From assembly GCA_035560005.1 (NCBI GenBank), contig DATMAN010000079.1, positions 1-43,934 of the forward strand: a stretch of DNA of 43,934 nt, read 5' to 3'. Origin of the DNA: Burkholderiales bacterium (GTDB lineage: Bacteria; Pseudomonadota; Gammaproteobacteria; Burkholderiales; Eutrophovitaceae). Shown piece after piece: positions 8,402 through 18,331 of the stretch (the stretch's first letter is position 1; the number at the start of each line of letters is the position of its first letter). The translations under genes and the position numbers were made by a program. The notes beneath the pieces are model-generated. The model had not been told where the DNA came from. It saw only the letters and a program-made list of their open reading frames with translations, and searched no databases.

Positions 8402-9967
8402 TCAGTTGTCCGGACGGTCGGAAAGCATGCCGGCGCGTTTGGGCGAGAGCCAGACGACCGGCCGGGCGGGTGGGCCGGGAGCCGGGCCGCCCGGCAGCGC
8501 CTGCGTGAGCTTTCCGCCCTCGGGATCGCGCAGCGCAGCCTCGCGCGCTGCGCGGATCGCGGCCGCGCGTTCTGCGGCAGACAGCTGCGGGTTGCCTTCC
8601 ACCAGCTCGTCGAAGATGCGCAGGAAGTTGCTCAAGCCCCGCTTGTGCGTGTCCGCGTAGCCCTTGAGCAGTCTCGCGCAGTGCGCGATTTCCAGCGCAA
8701 GCCCGAGGTCGTCCGCAGCCCGGATCGCCGCCAGCCACCGTTCGATCCGGACCTGTTCATCGTGAAAGCGCGAAGTCCGGCGGCGCACGGGTCTGAGCCA
8801 CGCCATTGCGCGCATCAGGAGGAAGCCGGATACGCTGTGCGTGTGCAGGCGCAGCCCGACGTTGAACGATTTCCCGCGCCTTTGCGCCCAGGAAAGTAAC
8901 GGTCGCGCCAGCCGCGGCGGCAGCACGTCGCAGAGTTCTTCGATACCGGGCTTGAGGAACTCGACGACGCGCACCGGCTCGTGCGGCTTGGCTCCAGCTT
9001 CCGCGCGCACGCGCTCGAAGCGCGAGCGGCGCGTCTTCAGGTCCGCCACGCGGATCAGGTCCTCGTAACTCATCCACAGCGCGAGGTAGCGTGCGGTCTC
9101 GCGGGTCAGCGCGTGGTCGGGTGCGCCGCCCCTCTCGCGCTCAAGCTCCGCGATCGGCCGCAGGCGGTCCAGATAAGCGCCGGCATAGGCCGCATCCAGG
9201 TAGTCGGTGAGCCGTGCGACGCCTTCCTGGATGATCCGGTGAGTCGGCGCAGGGAAATCGCGGCGCACGCGGTCCACGCAGTGTTCCACGCTGCGCCGGC
9301 TTTGCTCAGGGGCTGCACTGTCGGACTGTCCAGTAGCGCGCGCCCAGCCGGCGGCGAATCCGCGAAGACTCGCCTCGGCACCTTTGTCTGCACGTCGAAT
9401 CGCCTGCTCACAGGCTTCGCGCGAAAGCGGCAGTACGCCCGAGCCGGCGATCGCGCCGAACAGGACGGCGCTGATCACCGTGCCCGACTGCGCGGTGAGC
9501 GCCGCCATGTCGAACATCACGGCGCGGCGGGCCAGCGCCCTGGCTGCCCGGTGGATTCTTTCGTCGTCGAAGCGGCCATCGGTCTTGGCCGCCTTCTCGC
9601 CGATCGCATAGATGCGGTGCGTCGAGGCAATCAGCGTGGTGCGATCCGGACTCACGTAGCCGTTCTGCATGGCGCGGGCGGCTTCGAGCAGTTCCGAGGC
9701 GACCATGACGTCCACGTTGCCCGGCGAAGGGGTGAGCGCGAGAATCGGCCGCCGTCCCCCGAGCTGCTCATGGCGTACGGGGTAAATCTCGACGTAATAG
9801 GTGGTTGCACCGGTGCGCTGGGCCACGCCCGGGATCGATGTGCTCTGTACCGGGAAGCCTTGCGCCGTGGCCGCCTCGACGATCCAGTTCGAAAGCACGC
9901 CGCCACCCTCGCCGCCCAGCGCGGCGATCAGCACCGTGATCGGCCTTTCCGGCAATCGCTGTATCAC
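8402..9967 (-). CDS. iorB: Indolepyruvate oxidoreductase subunit beta, long form (IorB-like)
   Basis: About 521 aa. The first ~190 residues are the gamma-type domain of 2-oxoacid:acceptor oxidoreductases: IAALGGEGGGVLSNWIVEAA nucleotide-like loop, STSIPGVAQRTGATTYYVE and the MFDMAALTAQSGTVISAVLFG region. The remaining ~300 residues are an additional, mostly helical domain (YLALWMSYEDLIRVADLKT; GLRLHTHSVSGFLLMRAMAW) that is absent from short archaeal IorB and present in the long betaproteobacterial form. It pairs with the alpha subunit encoded upstream (77 to 111 nt gap depending on start) to oxidise aryl-pyruvates to aryl-acetyl-CoA with ferredoxin. The GTG at 9965-9967 is preceded by a GAGGG-like ribosome site; a TTG at 10000 is an alternative. 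The C-terminal tail is proline-rich. Confidence 0.87.
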   Translation of the reverse strand: MIQRLPERPITVLIAALGGEGGGVLSNWIVEAATAQGFPVQSTSIPGVAQRTGATTYYVEIYPVRHEQLGGRRPILALTPSPGNVDVMVASELLEAARAMQNGYVSPDRTTLIASTHRIYAIGEKAAKTDGRFDDERIHRAARALARRAVMFDMAALTAQSGTVISAVLFGAIAGSGVLPLSREACEQAIRRADKGAEASLRGFAAGWARATGQSDSAAPEQSRRSVEHCVDRVRRDFPAPTHRIIQEGVARLTDYLDAAYAGAYLDRLRPIAELERERGGAPDHALTRETARYLALWMSYEDLIRVADLKTRRSRFERVRAEAGAKPHEPVRVVEFLKPGIEELCDVLPPRLARPLLSWAQRRGKSFNVGLRLHTHSVSGFLLMRAMAWLRPVRRRTSRFHDEQVRIERWLAAIRAADDLGLALEIAHCARLLKGYADTHKRGLSNFLRIFDELVEGNPQLSAAERAAAIRAAREAALRDPEGGKLTQALPGGPAPGPPARPVVWLSPKRAGMLSDRPDN

Positions 9968-10078
9968 CCCTAAGCCCTCAACCGTTCCGACGAAGGGCAA
10001 GGAAAACTTTGAATCTGGTGTTCACGTTTCCAGGGCTTTCTTCCGTGCCCACCGTCTCCTCCGCGGTTCGATCAGGGC

Positions 10079-12202
10079 TCACGCAGGCTGGAGCCAGCCG
10101 ATGACCGCGCGGCGAATGCGATCGAGCAGCCGGTCCCACCACGTCGGGTTCTGCACGATCTCGGCGCGAAAGAACGACGGGCACAGCACCGCGGCGTGCG
10201 CCACTTCCCCGCACAGCCCGCAGCCCACGCAGCCGTTGTCGACATGGGCGACCGGATCGAGCTTGAGCGGGTCCGCGCTCGGTTTGATGGTGAGCGACGG
10301 GCACCCCGACAGCCGGATGCACGAGTGGTCGCCGGTGCAGACATCCTCGTCCACGCCGAAGCGGCTGCGCACGACGCGCTCGCCGCGCTTGAGCCTCTTG
10401 GCGATCTGCGGCCGGATGCGGCGCTGGCGTTCGAGCTGGCACTCGGCGTCGGCCACGATCACTTTCAATCCGCGGTAGGACGTGGTCATCGCCTCCAGCA
10501 GGACCTTCTTCATCTGCGCGACGCGATAGGTGTAGACGTTGCGTATCCAGCGGATGCCCAGGCCTTGCAACGCTTTCTCGATCGACATGTCCTTGGCCCT
10601 GTGCGCGTCCTGGTGCGGGGATGACGGGATGTTCTGTGTTCCGGTGGCCGAGGTGTAGCCGTTCTTCATGATGACCAGCACGCCGTCATCCCGGTTGAAC
10701 GCGGCGTTGGCCACGCCGGTGGTGAGCCCGTTGTGCCAGAACCCGCCGTCGCCCATGACCGTCACCGTGCGCCGCGCGAACATCGGGTTGACCGCCGAAT
10801 TCGAGGCCAACCCCAGTCCGTAGCCGAGCACGGTGTTGCCGATGTTGAACGGTGGGAGGGTGGAGAAGGTATGGCAGCCGATATCCGCGGAAACATGGAA
10901 CCGGCCGACTTCGCGTTCGGCCAGCTTCATGGCCGAGAACACCGGTCGCTCCGGGCAGCCCACGCAGAAGCCGGGGGGGCGCACCGGAACCGGCGCGCCG
11001 AGGATCTGTGCGGCCTTCTTCTTCGGCGCGACGAGCGACGCCAGGATCTGTTCGATACGCTCCGTATCCACTGCGGCGCCTGCCATCGCCTGAATCCAGC
11101 GCGCAACGCCGGTCAGCACGACTTCCCCGGTGTACTCGCCCGCCATCGGAAGAAAGTCCTTGCCGTTGACTCGGGTTTGCAGGTCGGCCTTGCGCAGCAG
11201 GGTGTGCAGCGCGTCTTCGAGATAGGCGGGCTGTCCCTCCTCGACCATCAGCACCGCGCGCTTGCCCGAGCAGAAGCGAGACACCTCTTCCGGGATCAGC
11301 GGGTAGGTGACGTTGAGGCAGTAGATCGGAATCGCCGTGGCGCCGAAGGCGTCGGCCAGCCCAAGCTGCTGCAGCGCCCGCACCACCGCGTTGTACAGGC
11401 CGCCCTGGCACACGATCCCGATGTCGCGCTGCTCGCCCCCGAAGAACTCGTTGAGGCGATGCTCGCCGATGAACTTCACCGCTGCCGGCCAGCGCACCTC
11501 GATCTTGTGTCTTTCCTGGGCGTAGGTGGCGGGTGGCAGGCAGATTCTGGCGTAATCGAAGTCCGGCTCCTCGATCAGCCGTTTGCGAGAGTAGACCGGC
11601 GCCCGATTGGCCTTGGTCACAAACGAGCCGTGCACGTGGCAGGCGCGGATGCGAAGCTCCAGCATGACCGGCGTGCTGGAGGCTTCGGAGAGCTCGAAGC
11701 CTTGTTCGACCATGCGCACGATAGTCGGAAGGCTCGGGCGCGGATCGAGCAGCCACATCTGCGACTTCATCGCAAAGGCGTGCGTGCGTTCCTGGATGAT
11801 GGAGGCGCCTTCGCCGTAATCTTCGCCCAGCACGATGAGGGTGCCGCCGCGCACGCCGGCTGAAGCGAGATTGGACAACGCGTCCGAGGCGACGTTGGTG
11901 CCAACGGTGGACTTGAAAGTGACCGCGCCACGCAACGGATAGTTGATCGAGGCGCCGAGCATGGCGGCCGCGCCCGCCTCCGAAGCGTTCGATTCCACGT
12001 GCACACCCAGCTCGTCGAGGATGTCGCGCGCGTCGTTGAGCACGTCCATCATGTGCGAGACCGGCGCGCCCTGGTAGCCGCCGACGTACGCCACGCCGGA
12101 CTGCAGCAGCGCTTTGGTGACCGCGAGAATGCCTTCGCCGTGAAAAGTCTCGCCGTCGCCGAGCTTGAGCAGCCCGACTTCTCTTCTGAAGGATCGTTCC
12201 AT
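10079..12202 (-). CDS. iorA: Indolepyruvate:ferredoxin oxidoreductase subunit alpha (IorA-like)
   Basis: 707-residue thiamine-diphosphate catalytic subunit that decarboxylates aryl-pyruvates (from Trp, Phe, Tyr) and passes electrons to ferredoxin, forming acyl-CoA. The N-terminal pyrimidine-binding domain has GYQGAPVSHMMDVL, ESNASEAGAAAMLGASINYP and a TVGTNVASDAL stretch. The PP-binding domain carries GFCVGCPERPVF, DIGCHTF and the TPP motif GDGGFWHNGLTTG ending in MKNGYTSATG. The C-terminus is a ferredoxin-like domain: a first cysteine set spaced C-x5-C-x5-C (CTGDHSCIRLSGCP), which is unusual, then a classical CVGCGLC with a later Cys-Pro. Two 4Fe-4S clusters are therefore likely. It begins a minus-strand pair with iorB and lies 87 nt after the TRAP permease gene. 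Confidence 0.93.
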   Translation of the reverse strand: MERSFRREVGLLKLGDGETFHGEGILAVTKALLQSGVAYVGGYQGAPVSHMMDVLNDARDILDELGVHVESNASEAGAAAMLGASINYPLRGAVTFKSTVGTNVASDALSNLASAGVRGGTLIVLGEDYGEGASIIQERTHAFAMKSQMWLLDPRPSLPTIVRMVEQGFELSEASSTPVMLELRIRACHVHGSFVTKANRAPVYSRKRLIEEPDFDYARICLPPATYAQERHKIEVRWPAAVKFIGEHRLNEFFGGEQRDIGIVCQGGLYNAVVRALQQLGLADAFGATAIPIYCLNVTYPLIPEEVSRFCSGKRAVLMVEEGQPAYLEDALHTLLRKADLQTRVNGKDFLPMAGEYTGEVVLTGVARWIQAMAGAAVDTERIEQILASLVAPKKKAAQILGAPVPVRPPGFCVGCPERPVFSAMKLAEREVGRFHVSADIGCHTFSTLPPFNIGNTVLGYGLGLASNSAVNPMFARRTVTVMGDGGFWHNGLTTGVANAAFNRDDGVLVIMKNGYTSATGTQNIPSSPHQDAHRAKDMSIEKALQGLGIRWIRNVYTYRVAQMKKVLLEAMTTSYRGLKVIVADAECQLERQRRIRPQIAKRLKRGERVVRSRFGVDEDVCTGDHSCIRLSGCPSLTIKPSADPLKLDPVAHVDNGCVGCGLCGEVAHAAVLCPSFFRAEIVQNPTWWDRLLDRIRRAVIGWLQPA

Positions 12203-12289
12203 GCGAATGCCGCGATTACGTAGCTATCGTGACTGCGTCACTGTGATGAACGAACGGATGGTCCGCGCCCGAGTGCGAAGGCTCTTCTG

Positions 12290-13609
12290 TCAGTTCAACA
12301 ACGTTTTCGGCAGCCATAGTGCGAGCTCCGGCAAAAGCATCACCGCCGCCAGCATCAGCAATCCGAATACGAGGTAAGGCACTACCGCGCGATAGATATG
12401 GGCAATTGTAATCCGCTTTGGCGCCACGCTCTTCATGACGAACAGCAGCATCCCGAAAGGCGGCATCAGCAGTCCCATCTGCATGGCGATCAGGAACAGC
12501 ACGCCGAACCAGACCGCGTCGAACCCGTAGTGCTGGACCAGCGGCATGAAGAAAGGCAGCGTCAGCAGCATCATGCTCACCTGATCGATGAAGCAGCCGA
12601 GCACCAGCAGGATCGCCATCATCCCGATCAGCGCGCCCCAGGGACCGAGACTGCCTTCGCGGATCGCCGACACTACCCCGTCGGTCGCACCGGAAAAGGT
12701 GAGCACCTGCGAAAAGGTCGTCGCACCCACGATGATGAACAGGATCACGCCGGAAATCGCTGCCGTCCCGAGCAGCGCCTTCATCAGGCTCTGCAGCGTG
12801 ATCGAGCGGTACAGCCAAGCGACCAACACCGTCGCGATTGCGCCGATTGCCGCCGATTCGGTCGGAGTAGCCCAGCCCGCGGCCATGGCGGCGATGACGA
12901 CCACGAAGATCAGCACCAGCGGCGTGACATAAACAGCCAGAGGACGCCAGCGCTCCCAGCCGCTCGAGCGGTCTTCGTCCTCGAAGGTGGGAGCGAGCGC
13001 AGGACTCGCGCTGACCCGCACCACGATGTAGATGACGAACGCGGCTGCCAGGACCACGCCCGGCACGATTCCCGCCACCAGGAGATGGGAGATGGAGATG
13101 CCCGCCAGGCTGCCGAGCAGCACGGCAAGCGCCGAAGGCGGGATCAGCATGTCCACGGCACCGATCGCCATGATCGGCCCGGTTGCCATGCCGGCGTGAT
13201 AGCCGCGCCGCAGCATTTCGGGCAAGAGCAGGCTGCCGAGCATGGCGGTGGTGGCGATCGTCGAACCCGATATGGCCGAGAACACGGTCCCCGCCACCAC
13301 GGCGATGACCGCGAGACGCCCGGGCACGCGGCGGATCAGCCGCGCGATCGCATCGATCGCTTTCATCGCCACACCGGTATGGAACAGCACTTCACCCATC
13401 AGGACGAAGAACGGGATCGGAGTCAGCGAGAAGTTGGTGATCGACGCGACACCGTTTCGTACCAGTTGTGCCAGGCCGGCCTCGCCGCCCAGGTAGTGAT
13501 ACGCCCCGGCGAGGTTGACGGCGAAGAACGAGAACGCCGCCGGCAGGCCGATGGCGTAGCCGGTCGCCAGACAGCCGAACAGAACGGCCGCGGCAAGATA
13601 CCAAGGCAT
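12290..13609 (-). CDS. dctM: TRAP transporter large permease (DctM family)
   Basis: 439-residue integral membrane protein, the 12-helix-type ion-coupled subunit of tripartite ATP-independent periplasmic transporters. Family landmarks include FVLMGEVLFHTGVAMKAI, the GTVFSAISGSTIATTAMLGS region (the conserved GxxFxxxSGSSxAT-like motif), MIPPSALAVLLGSLAGISI, WATPTESAAIGA and MGLLMPPFGMLLFVMKS. The gene follows dctQ by 13 nt on the minus strand and completes a dctP-dctQ-dctM order. The transported acid is unknown: TRAP systems take up C4-dicarboxylates, 2-oxoacids, aromatic acids and others. Proximity to an indolepyruvate oxidoreductase makes a keto or aromatic acid plausible. Confidence 0.95.
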   Translation of the reverse strand: MPWYLAAAVLFGCLATGYAIGLPAAFSFFAVNLAGAYHYLGGEAGLAQLVRNGVASITNFSLTPIPFFVLMGEVLFHTGVAMKAIDAIARLIRRVPGRLAVIAVVAGTVFSAISGSTIATTAMLGSLLLPEMLRRGYHAGMATGPIMAIGAVDMLIPPSALAVLLGSLAGISISHLLVAGIVPGVVLAAAFVIYIVVRVSASPALAPTFEDEDRSSGWERWRPLAVYVTPLVLIFVVVIAAMAAGWATPTESAAIGAIATVLVAWLYRSITLQSLMKALLGTAAISGVILFIIVGATTFSQVLTFSGATDGVVSAIREGSLGPWGALIGMMAILLVLGCFIDQVSMMLLTLPFFMPLVQHYGFDAVWFGVLFLIAMQMGLLMPPFGMLLFVMKSVAPKRITIAHIYRAVVPYLVFGLLMLAAVMLLPELALWLPKTLLN

Positions 13610-13622
13610 GGCCCGCGTCGAG

Positions 13623-14123
13623 CTAGAGTCCGGGCCCGCGCGAACTCAGCTCGCCGGCTCCGAACATGCGCCGTGCGAACTCCATGCCGAGCAGCCCGAA
13701 GCACAGCGGCACGGGAACGAACAGCCACCACTCCGGGAAGACCAGGGTCTTGATGACCAGCGAGCCGAGCCGGGACGAATCGACAATGACCTTCACGCCA
13801 TACCAGACGAACACCGCGCATACCGTCAGACCGATCAGATCCGCCACGCGGTCGAGCTGGCGGGCGATCGGCCCGGGCAGCGCCGTCAACAGCATGTCGA
13901 GCCGCACATGCTCATTGCGTCGCAGCAGCCACGGCGCCGCCAGAAACGTGGCCAGGGGAAGGCTGTATTCGGAGAGCTCCACCACCCATGGAAAACTGCC
14001 CAGCCCGGTATTGCGCGCGACGATGTCGAAGGTCACGAGCAGCGCCATCGCCCCGATGGTCAGGGCCGCGGCCACTCCGCAGCCTTGCATCAGCAGGTCA
14101 TAGAATCGCTTCACGGCATCCAC
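13623..14123 (-). CDS. dctQ: TRAP transporter small permease (DctQ family)
   Basis: 166-residue membrane protein with four predicted transmembrane helices, the small subunit that partners DctM. The family pattern is clear: VTFDIVARNTGLGSFPWVVELSEY segment (F-E/D-I-x-x-R-x near helix 2), ATFLAAPWLLRRNEHVRLDM and a C-terminal PEWWLFVPVPLCFGLLGMEF helix. I choose the GTG at 14121-14123 (MDAVKRFYDLLMQG). The frame stays open to 14261, but the added 46 residues look non-coding and contain no helix. It is separated from dctM by 13 nt, so the two are cotranscribed, and from dctP by 183 nt that hold a CTTCGTG-type repeat. Confidence 0.9.
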   Translation of the reverse strand: MDAVKRFYDLLMQGCGVAAALTIGAMALLVTFDIVARNTGLGSFPWVVELSEYSLPLATFLAAPWLLRRNEHVRLDMLLTALPGPIARQLDRVADLIGLTVCAVFVWYGVKVIVDSSRLGSLVIKTLVFPEWWLFVPVPLCFGLLGMEFARRMFGAGELSSRGPGL

Positions 14124-14272
14124 GGGCCGCACCGGCCGAAAACGCTGGGAACAGGGGCTCGTACCAAGACGCGAAGGCACCCGGACATGAAGACGACAAA
14201 TGCCGAGATGGTCCGTCGCGGCGCAGATATCGCCACCCGTCGCACCGGAGCCGGGAAGCACTCGCCACGGAA

Positions 14273-14304
14273 TTCTTCGTGTCCCTTTGTGCCTTCGCGG
14301 TGAA
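14273..14304. repeat. CTTCGTG-type dispersed intergenic repeat, copy 1
   Basis: The stretch runs TTCTTCGTGTCCCTTTGTGC then CTTCGCGGTGAA. It is a tandem-like series of CTTCGTG units of the kind found between genes in several bacterial phyla. It sits directly behind the dctP stop codon. Related copies are at 15316-15346 (reverse orientation) and 15435-15466. Confidence 0.6.
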
Positions 14305-14306
14305 GC

Positions 14307-15466
<1,160 letters not shown>

Positions 15467-15492
15467 GCTTGTCGCTTTTTCTGCCGACAGGC

Positions 15493-16389
15493 TTACTGGG
15501 GAATGATGGCGAAGGCGTTGACCGGCGCGCCGGTCATGCCGCGCAGGCGCGGGGGATTGAGCACCAGCGCGAACTCCCAGTTCTTGCGAGCGGCGAGCAC
15601 CTGGGACAATTCCTCAAGGTTCATGTTCTCGACGATGTAGATGCCGTTGTCCGCAATCAGAATGCGGTGCGCCGGAAAGACCGTGCCCTTCTCCGGATAG
15701 ACCTCGTAGCTCAGCTGGTCGGCGCCGGTCAGGAAGATCTTCTTCGACGCCAGCCAGTTCGCCGCACTCTCGCCCGGGCCAGGCCGCGGGCCCATGTACT
15801 TCGCCTTGTCGGTGTCGAAGAACCTGCCGTAGCCGGTGCGGATCAGCACCGAGTCGCCGGCGCGGATCTGCGCGCCCTGGGCCTTGGCCGTGGCTTCCAG
15901 GTCGGCCGCGGTGATCTCTTCGCCCGCTGCGAGCGCCTCCACGTTCTTGAAGCGCGCGACGTCGAGCAGCACACCCCGGTTCACCAGCCGCTCTTTCGGG
16001 TAGTTCTCGATGCCCAGCTTCAAGAGCCCATTGGGCGCTTCGGCCTGGGCGGCGGGAATCCCGCCGAAGAGCTTGCCGTCGTGCCCGATGTGCCCGATGG
16101 CGTCGATGGTGGGTGCGCCGTGCTGGCCGCTGAAGTACATCATGTCGGCGGCGAAGGACAGTTGCGGAATCCACCCGATGGTCTGCTGATGCGTGTTGAC
16201 GAGCGCGGTTGCGTAAGGCGGGTTGAAGCTGAGCAGCGGCGACTTCTGGTCCCACACGAAATTCAGCTCGACGATCCTCGCCGACTGCAGCGAACGGATC
16301 AGATCGCTCTGCGCGCATGCGGCCGGAATGCCGAACGCGAACAAAGCCGCTGCCGCGACGACGAGGCCGCGGATGCTCTGTAAGGTCAT
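15493..16389 (-). CDS. Secreted cyclase-family (kynurenine formamidase-like) hydrolase
   Basis: 298 aa with a signal peptide (LVVAAAALFAFGIPAACA, cleavage near ACA-QS), so probably periplasmic. The fold resembles the metal-dependent cyclase/formamidase family: SARIVELNFVWDQKSPLLSF at the start, then HGAPTIDAIGHIGHDGKLFGG, VNRGVLLDVARF, GDSVLIRTGYGRF and a C-terminal RLRGMTGAPVNAFAI. In canonical members the metal motif is HGTHIDAPxH. Here the second metal histidine is replaced (GAPTIDAIGH), while the Asp and later His remain. Some relatives carry Gln at that place, so activity on another substrate is likely. The ATG at 16387-16389 is preceded by GGAGGAC on the minus strand. The substrate, perhaps a lactone or amide, is unknown. 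Confidence 0.83.
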   Translation of the reverse strand: MTLQSIRGLVVAAAALFAFGIPAACAQSDLIRSLQSARIVELNFVWDQKSPLLSFNPPYATALVNTHQQTIGWIPQLSFAADMMYFSGQHGAPTIDAIGHIGHDGKLFGGIPAAQAEAPNGLLKLGIENYPKERLVNRGVLLDVARFKNVEALAAGEEITAADLEATAKAQGAQIRAGDSVLIRTGYGRFFDTDKAKYMGPRPGPGESAANWLASKKIFLTGADQLSYEVYPEKGTVFPAHRILIADNGIYIVENMNLEELSQVLAARKNWEFALVLNPPRLRGMTGAPVNAFAIIPQ

Positions 16390-16595
16390 CGAAGTCCTCC
16401 CCGATCGGTGTCTTGTTCTGCCCGCGTAATATAGCATCCGCGACGCACCGGCCGCGCCCTGGCTGCCGCGCATGGGGTTCGACTTCCTGGACGGTGCCCA
16501 CGGAGCACGAGTTTGCGTACCGAGCGGTTCATGGTTCCTGTACTTGCGCCGTGTCCTCCGTGGTTCCAAGTGTTCCGCTGGGAGCTTGCCTGCAG

Positions 16596-18281
16596 TCAGT
16601 CCGAGAACTCGCGAAGCAGCCTGCCGGAGCGTCCGGCATCGCGAATCGGCCCCTTCTCGTCGACCACGCGCACGCCATTTACCCAGACACCGTGCAGTCC
16701 GACCGGCGGCGTGTCCACCCGGCTCGCGCCGCCCGGCAGATCCCACACCCTGCGTTTTGCGCCGCGACCGACCGTGGCGGGATCGAACAGGATCAGGTCC
16801 GCCCACGCGCCGGGCTGCAGGCGGCCGCGATCCTTGATGCGGTAGAGCTGCGCCGGACGGCTGGTCACCAGCCGCACCGCCTGCTCCAGCGTGAGGTCGC
16901 CGCGCTCGCGCACCCAGTGACCGAACAGGTGCAGACCAAACCCGGCGTCGCACAGGAAGGCGAGGTGGGCGCCGGCGTCCGACAGGGTGATCTGGGCATG
17001 CGGCTGGCGGATCAGGTCGCGCAGCGCGTCTTCGTCGGTGTTGAAGAGCTTGCAGTCCACCATCGCGTCCAGCTCGCCGTCGAGTCCGAAGTCGAGGAAC
17101 CAGTCGAACGGATCCCTGCTTTGCGCCCGCGCCAGCGCGGCGACGTTCTTTCCCAAGAACGGACGGTGCCGGTCCTGGATGACCTGCGTGATCGTCATGT
17201 GCTCCAGGCTGTGATAGGAGAACCGGTTGGGCACAGTCCGGGAGCGCGCTTCTTTCTTCACTGCCTGGCGAAAGCCCGGGTCGCGCAGCACGCGCTGGTA
17301 GTGCTCCGAGCCTTCCGCTTCGATCGCTGGCCGCCACGCGAGCAGGGCTTCCAGCGGGTACGGATGGCGCAGCGTGAACTCCATGCCGAGCGGGAAGCAG
17401 GTGACGTGGCCCCAGAGCTCGCGGCCTCGGCGGCGCGCGGCGTCGATTTCGCGGAACTCCTCGAACACGCGCTCGGGATCGTTGGGGTCCACGAACAGCG
17501 CCGCGATCATCACCGGCCGCCCGGTGCGCTGGGCGATCTTCTCCAGCCACGGTACCGTGGTGATCATGCCCTTGGTGATCTGGAATACCCCCTTGGCGGC
17601 TTCGCCCAGCGCACCGGTCAGCTCCAGCATTTCGTGCTCGTCGGCGAGCCGGGAGGGCATCGGCACGCCGTTCTCGCCGTTGTGCTGTTCCAGAGTCGAG
17701 GTCGAGAAGCCGACCGCGCCTGCGCGCAGCGCGTCCAGCACGATCCGCTTCATCCGGGCCACTTCGTCCGGCGTGGCGGCACGCCTGGGCGCGTCCTCGC
17801 CCATCACGTAGGTTCGCACCGAGGAGTGGCCGACGAAGGAAGCGACGTTCGGCACCGGCCCTTTGCGCTCGAGCAGATTCAGATAGTCCGCGTAGCTCTC
17901 GAAGCTCCAGTCGACCCCGGCGCGCAGGGCTTCGAGCGGCATGCCTTCCACGTGGGTGAGGTTGCGCAGGGTAAGGTCGCGGTCGGCTTCGCGACAAGGC
18001 GCGATGGTGAAGCCGCAGTTGCCGATCACCACAGTGGTGACGCCCAGCGCGACGGAGGGCGTGGCGAAGGGATCCCAGGTGAGCTGCGCGTCGTAGTGGG
18101 TGTGCAGATCGACAATGCCCGGCGCGAGCGCCAGGCCGCCGGCGTCGAGCCGTTCACGCCCCGGCCCTACGTGTTTGCCCAGCGCGGCGATGCGACCGTC
18201 CTTGATGCCCAGGGCTCCGGAGCGCGCCGGCGTTCCGGTGCCGTCGATCAACATGGCGTTGTCGATGACCAGATCGTGCAT
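16596..18281 (-). CDS. N-acyl-D-amino-acid deacylase / amidohydrolase family 3
   Basis: 561-residue metal-dependent amidohydrolase with a TIM barrel flanked by a small beta domain. The metal motif VDLHTHYDAQ lies near residue 60, GNCGFTIAPC follows as in D-aminoacylases, the second-shell SFVGHSSVR follows at about residue 150, and the late SDAGAHL carries the catalytic Asp. The small domain closes with ADLILFDPATVGRG and GVWVNGVRVVDEKG. Family members release free D-amino acids from N-acyl-D-amino acids, though substrates vary widely. The start is well supported by GGGAGG upstream of the ATG (18279-18281). It lies 50 nt behind the SLC13 transporter gene on the same strand, so uptake and hydrolysis may be linked. 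Confidence 0.9.
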   Translation of the reverse strand: MHDLVIDNAMLIDGTGTPARSGALGIKDGRIAALGKHVGPGRERLDAGGLALAPGIVDLHTHYDAQLTWDPFATPSVALGVTTVVIGNCGFTIAPCREADRDLTLRNLTHVEGMPLEALRAGVDWSFESYADYLNLLERKGPVPNVASFVGHSSVRTYVMGEDAPRRAATPDEVARMKRIVLDALRAGAVGFSTSTLEQHNGENGVPMPSRLADEHEMLELTGALGEAAKGVFQITKGMITTVPWLEKIAQRTGRPVMIAALFVDPNDPERVFEEFREIDAARRRGRELWGHVTCFPLGMEFTLRHPYPLEALLAWRPAIEAEGSEHYQRVLRDPGFRQAVKKEARSRTVPNRFSYHSLEHMTITQVIQDRHRPFLGKNVAALARAQSRDPFDWFLDFGLDGELDAMVDCKLFNTDEDALRDLIRQPHAQITLSDAGAHLAFLCDAGFGLHLFGHWVRERGDLTLEQAVRLVTSRPAQLYRIKDRGRLQPGAWADLILFDPATVGRGAKRRVWDLPGGASRVDTPPVGLHGVWVNGVRVVDEKGPIRDAGRSGRLLREFSD

Positions 18282-18331
18282 TCTCGAGCCTCCCTTGTGC
18301 CGCGTTGCGCCAGGCGGTTCAGCGCGCGAGT

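Noticed and set aside
10733-11863. Plus-strand open frame opposite iorA
   Set aside because: Shadow of the minus-strand gene; no recognisable domain.
12398-13753. Plus-strand open frame opposite the TRAP permease gene
   Set aside because: His/Arg/Asp-rich shadow typical of a frame antisense to hydrophobic codons.
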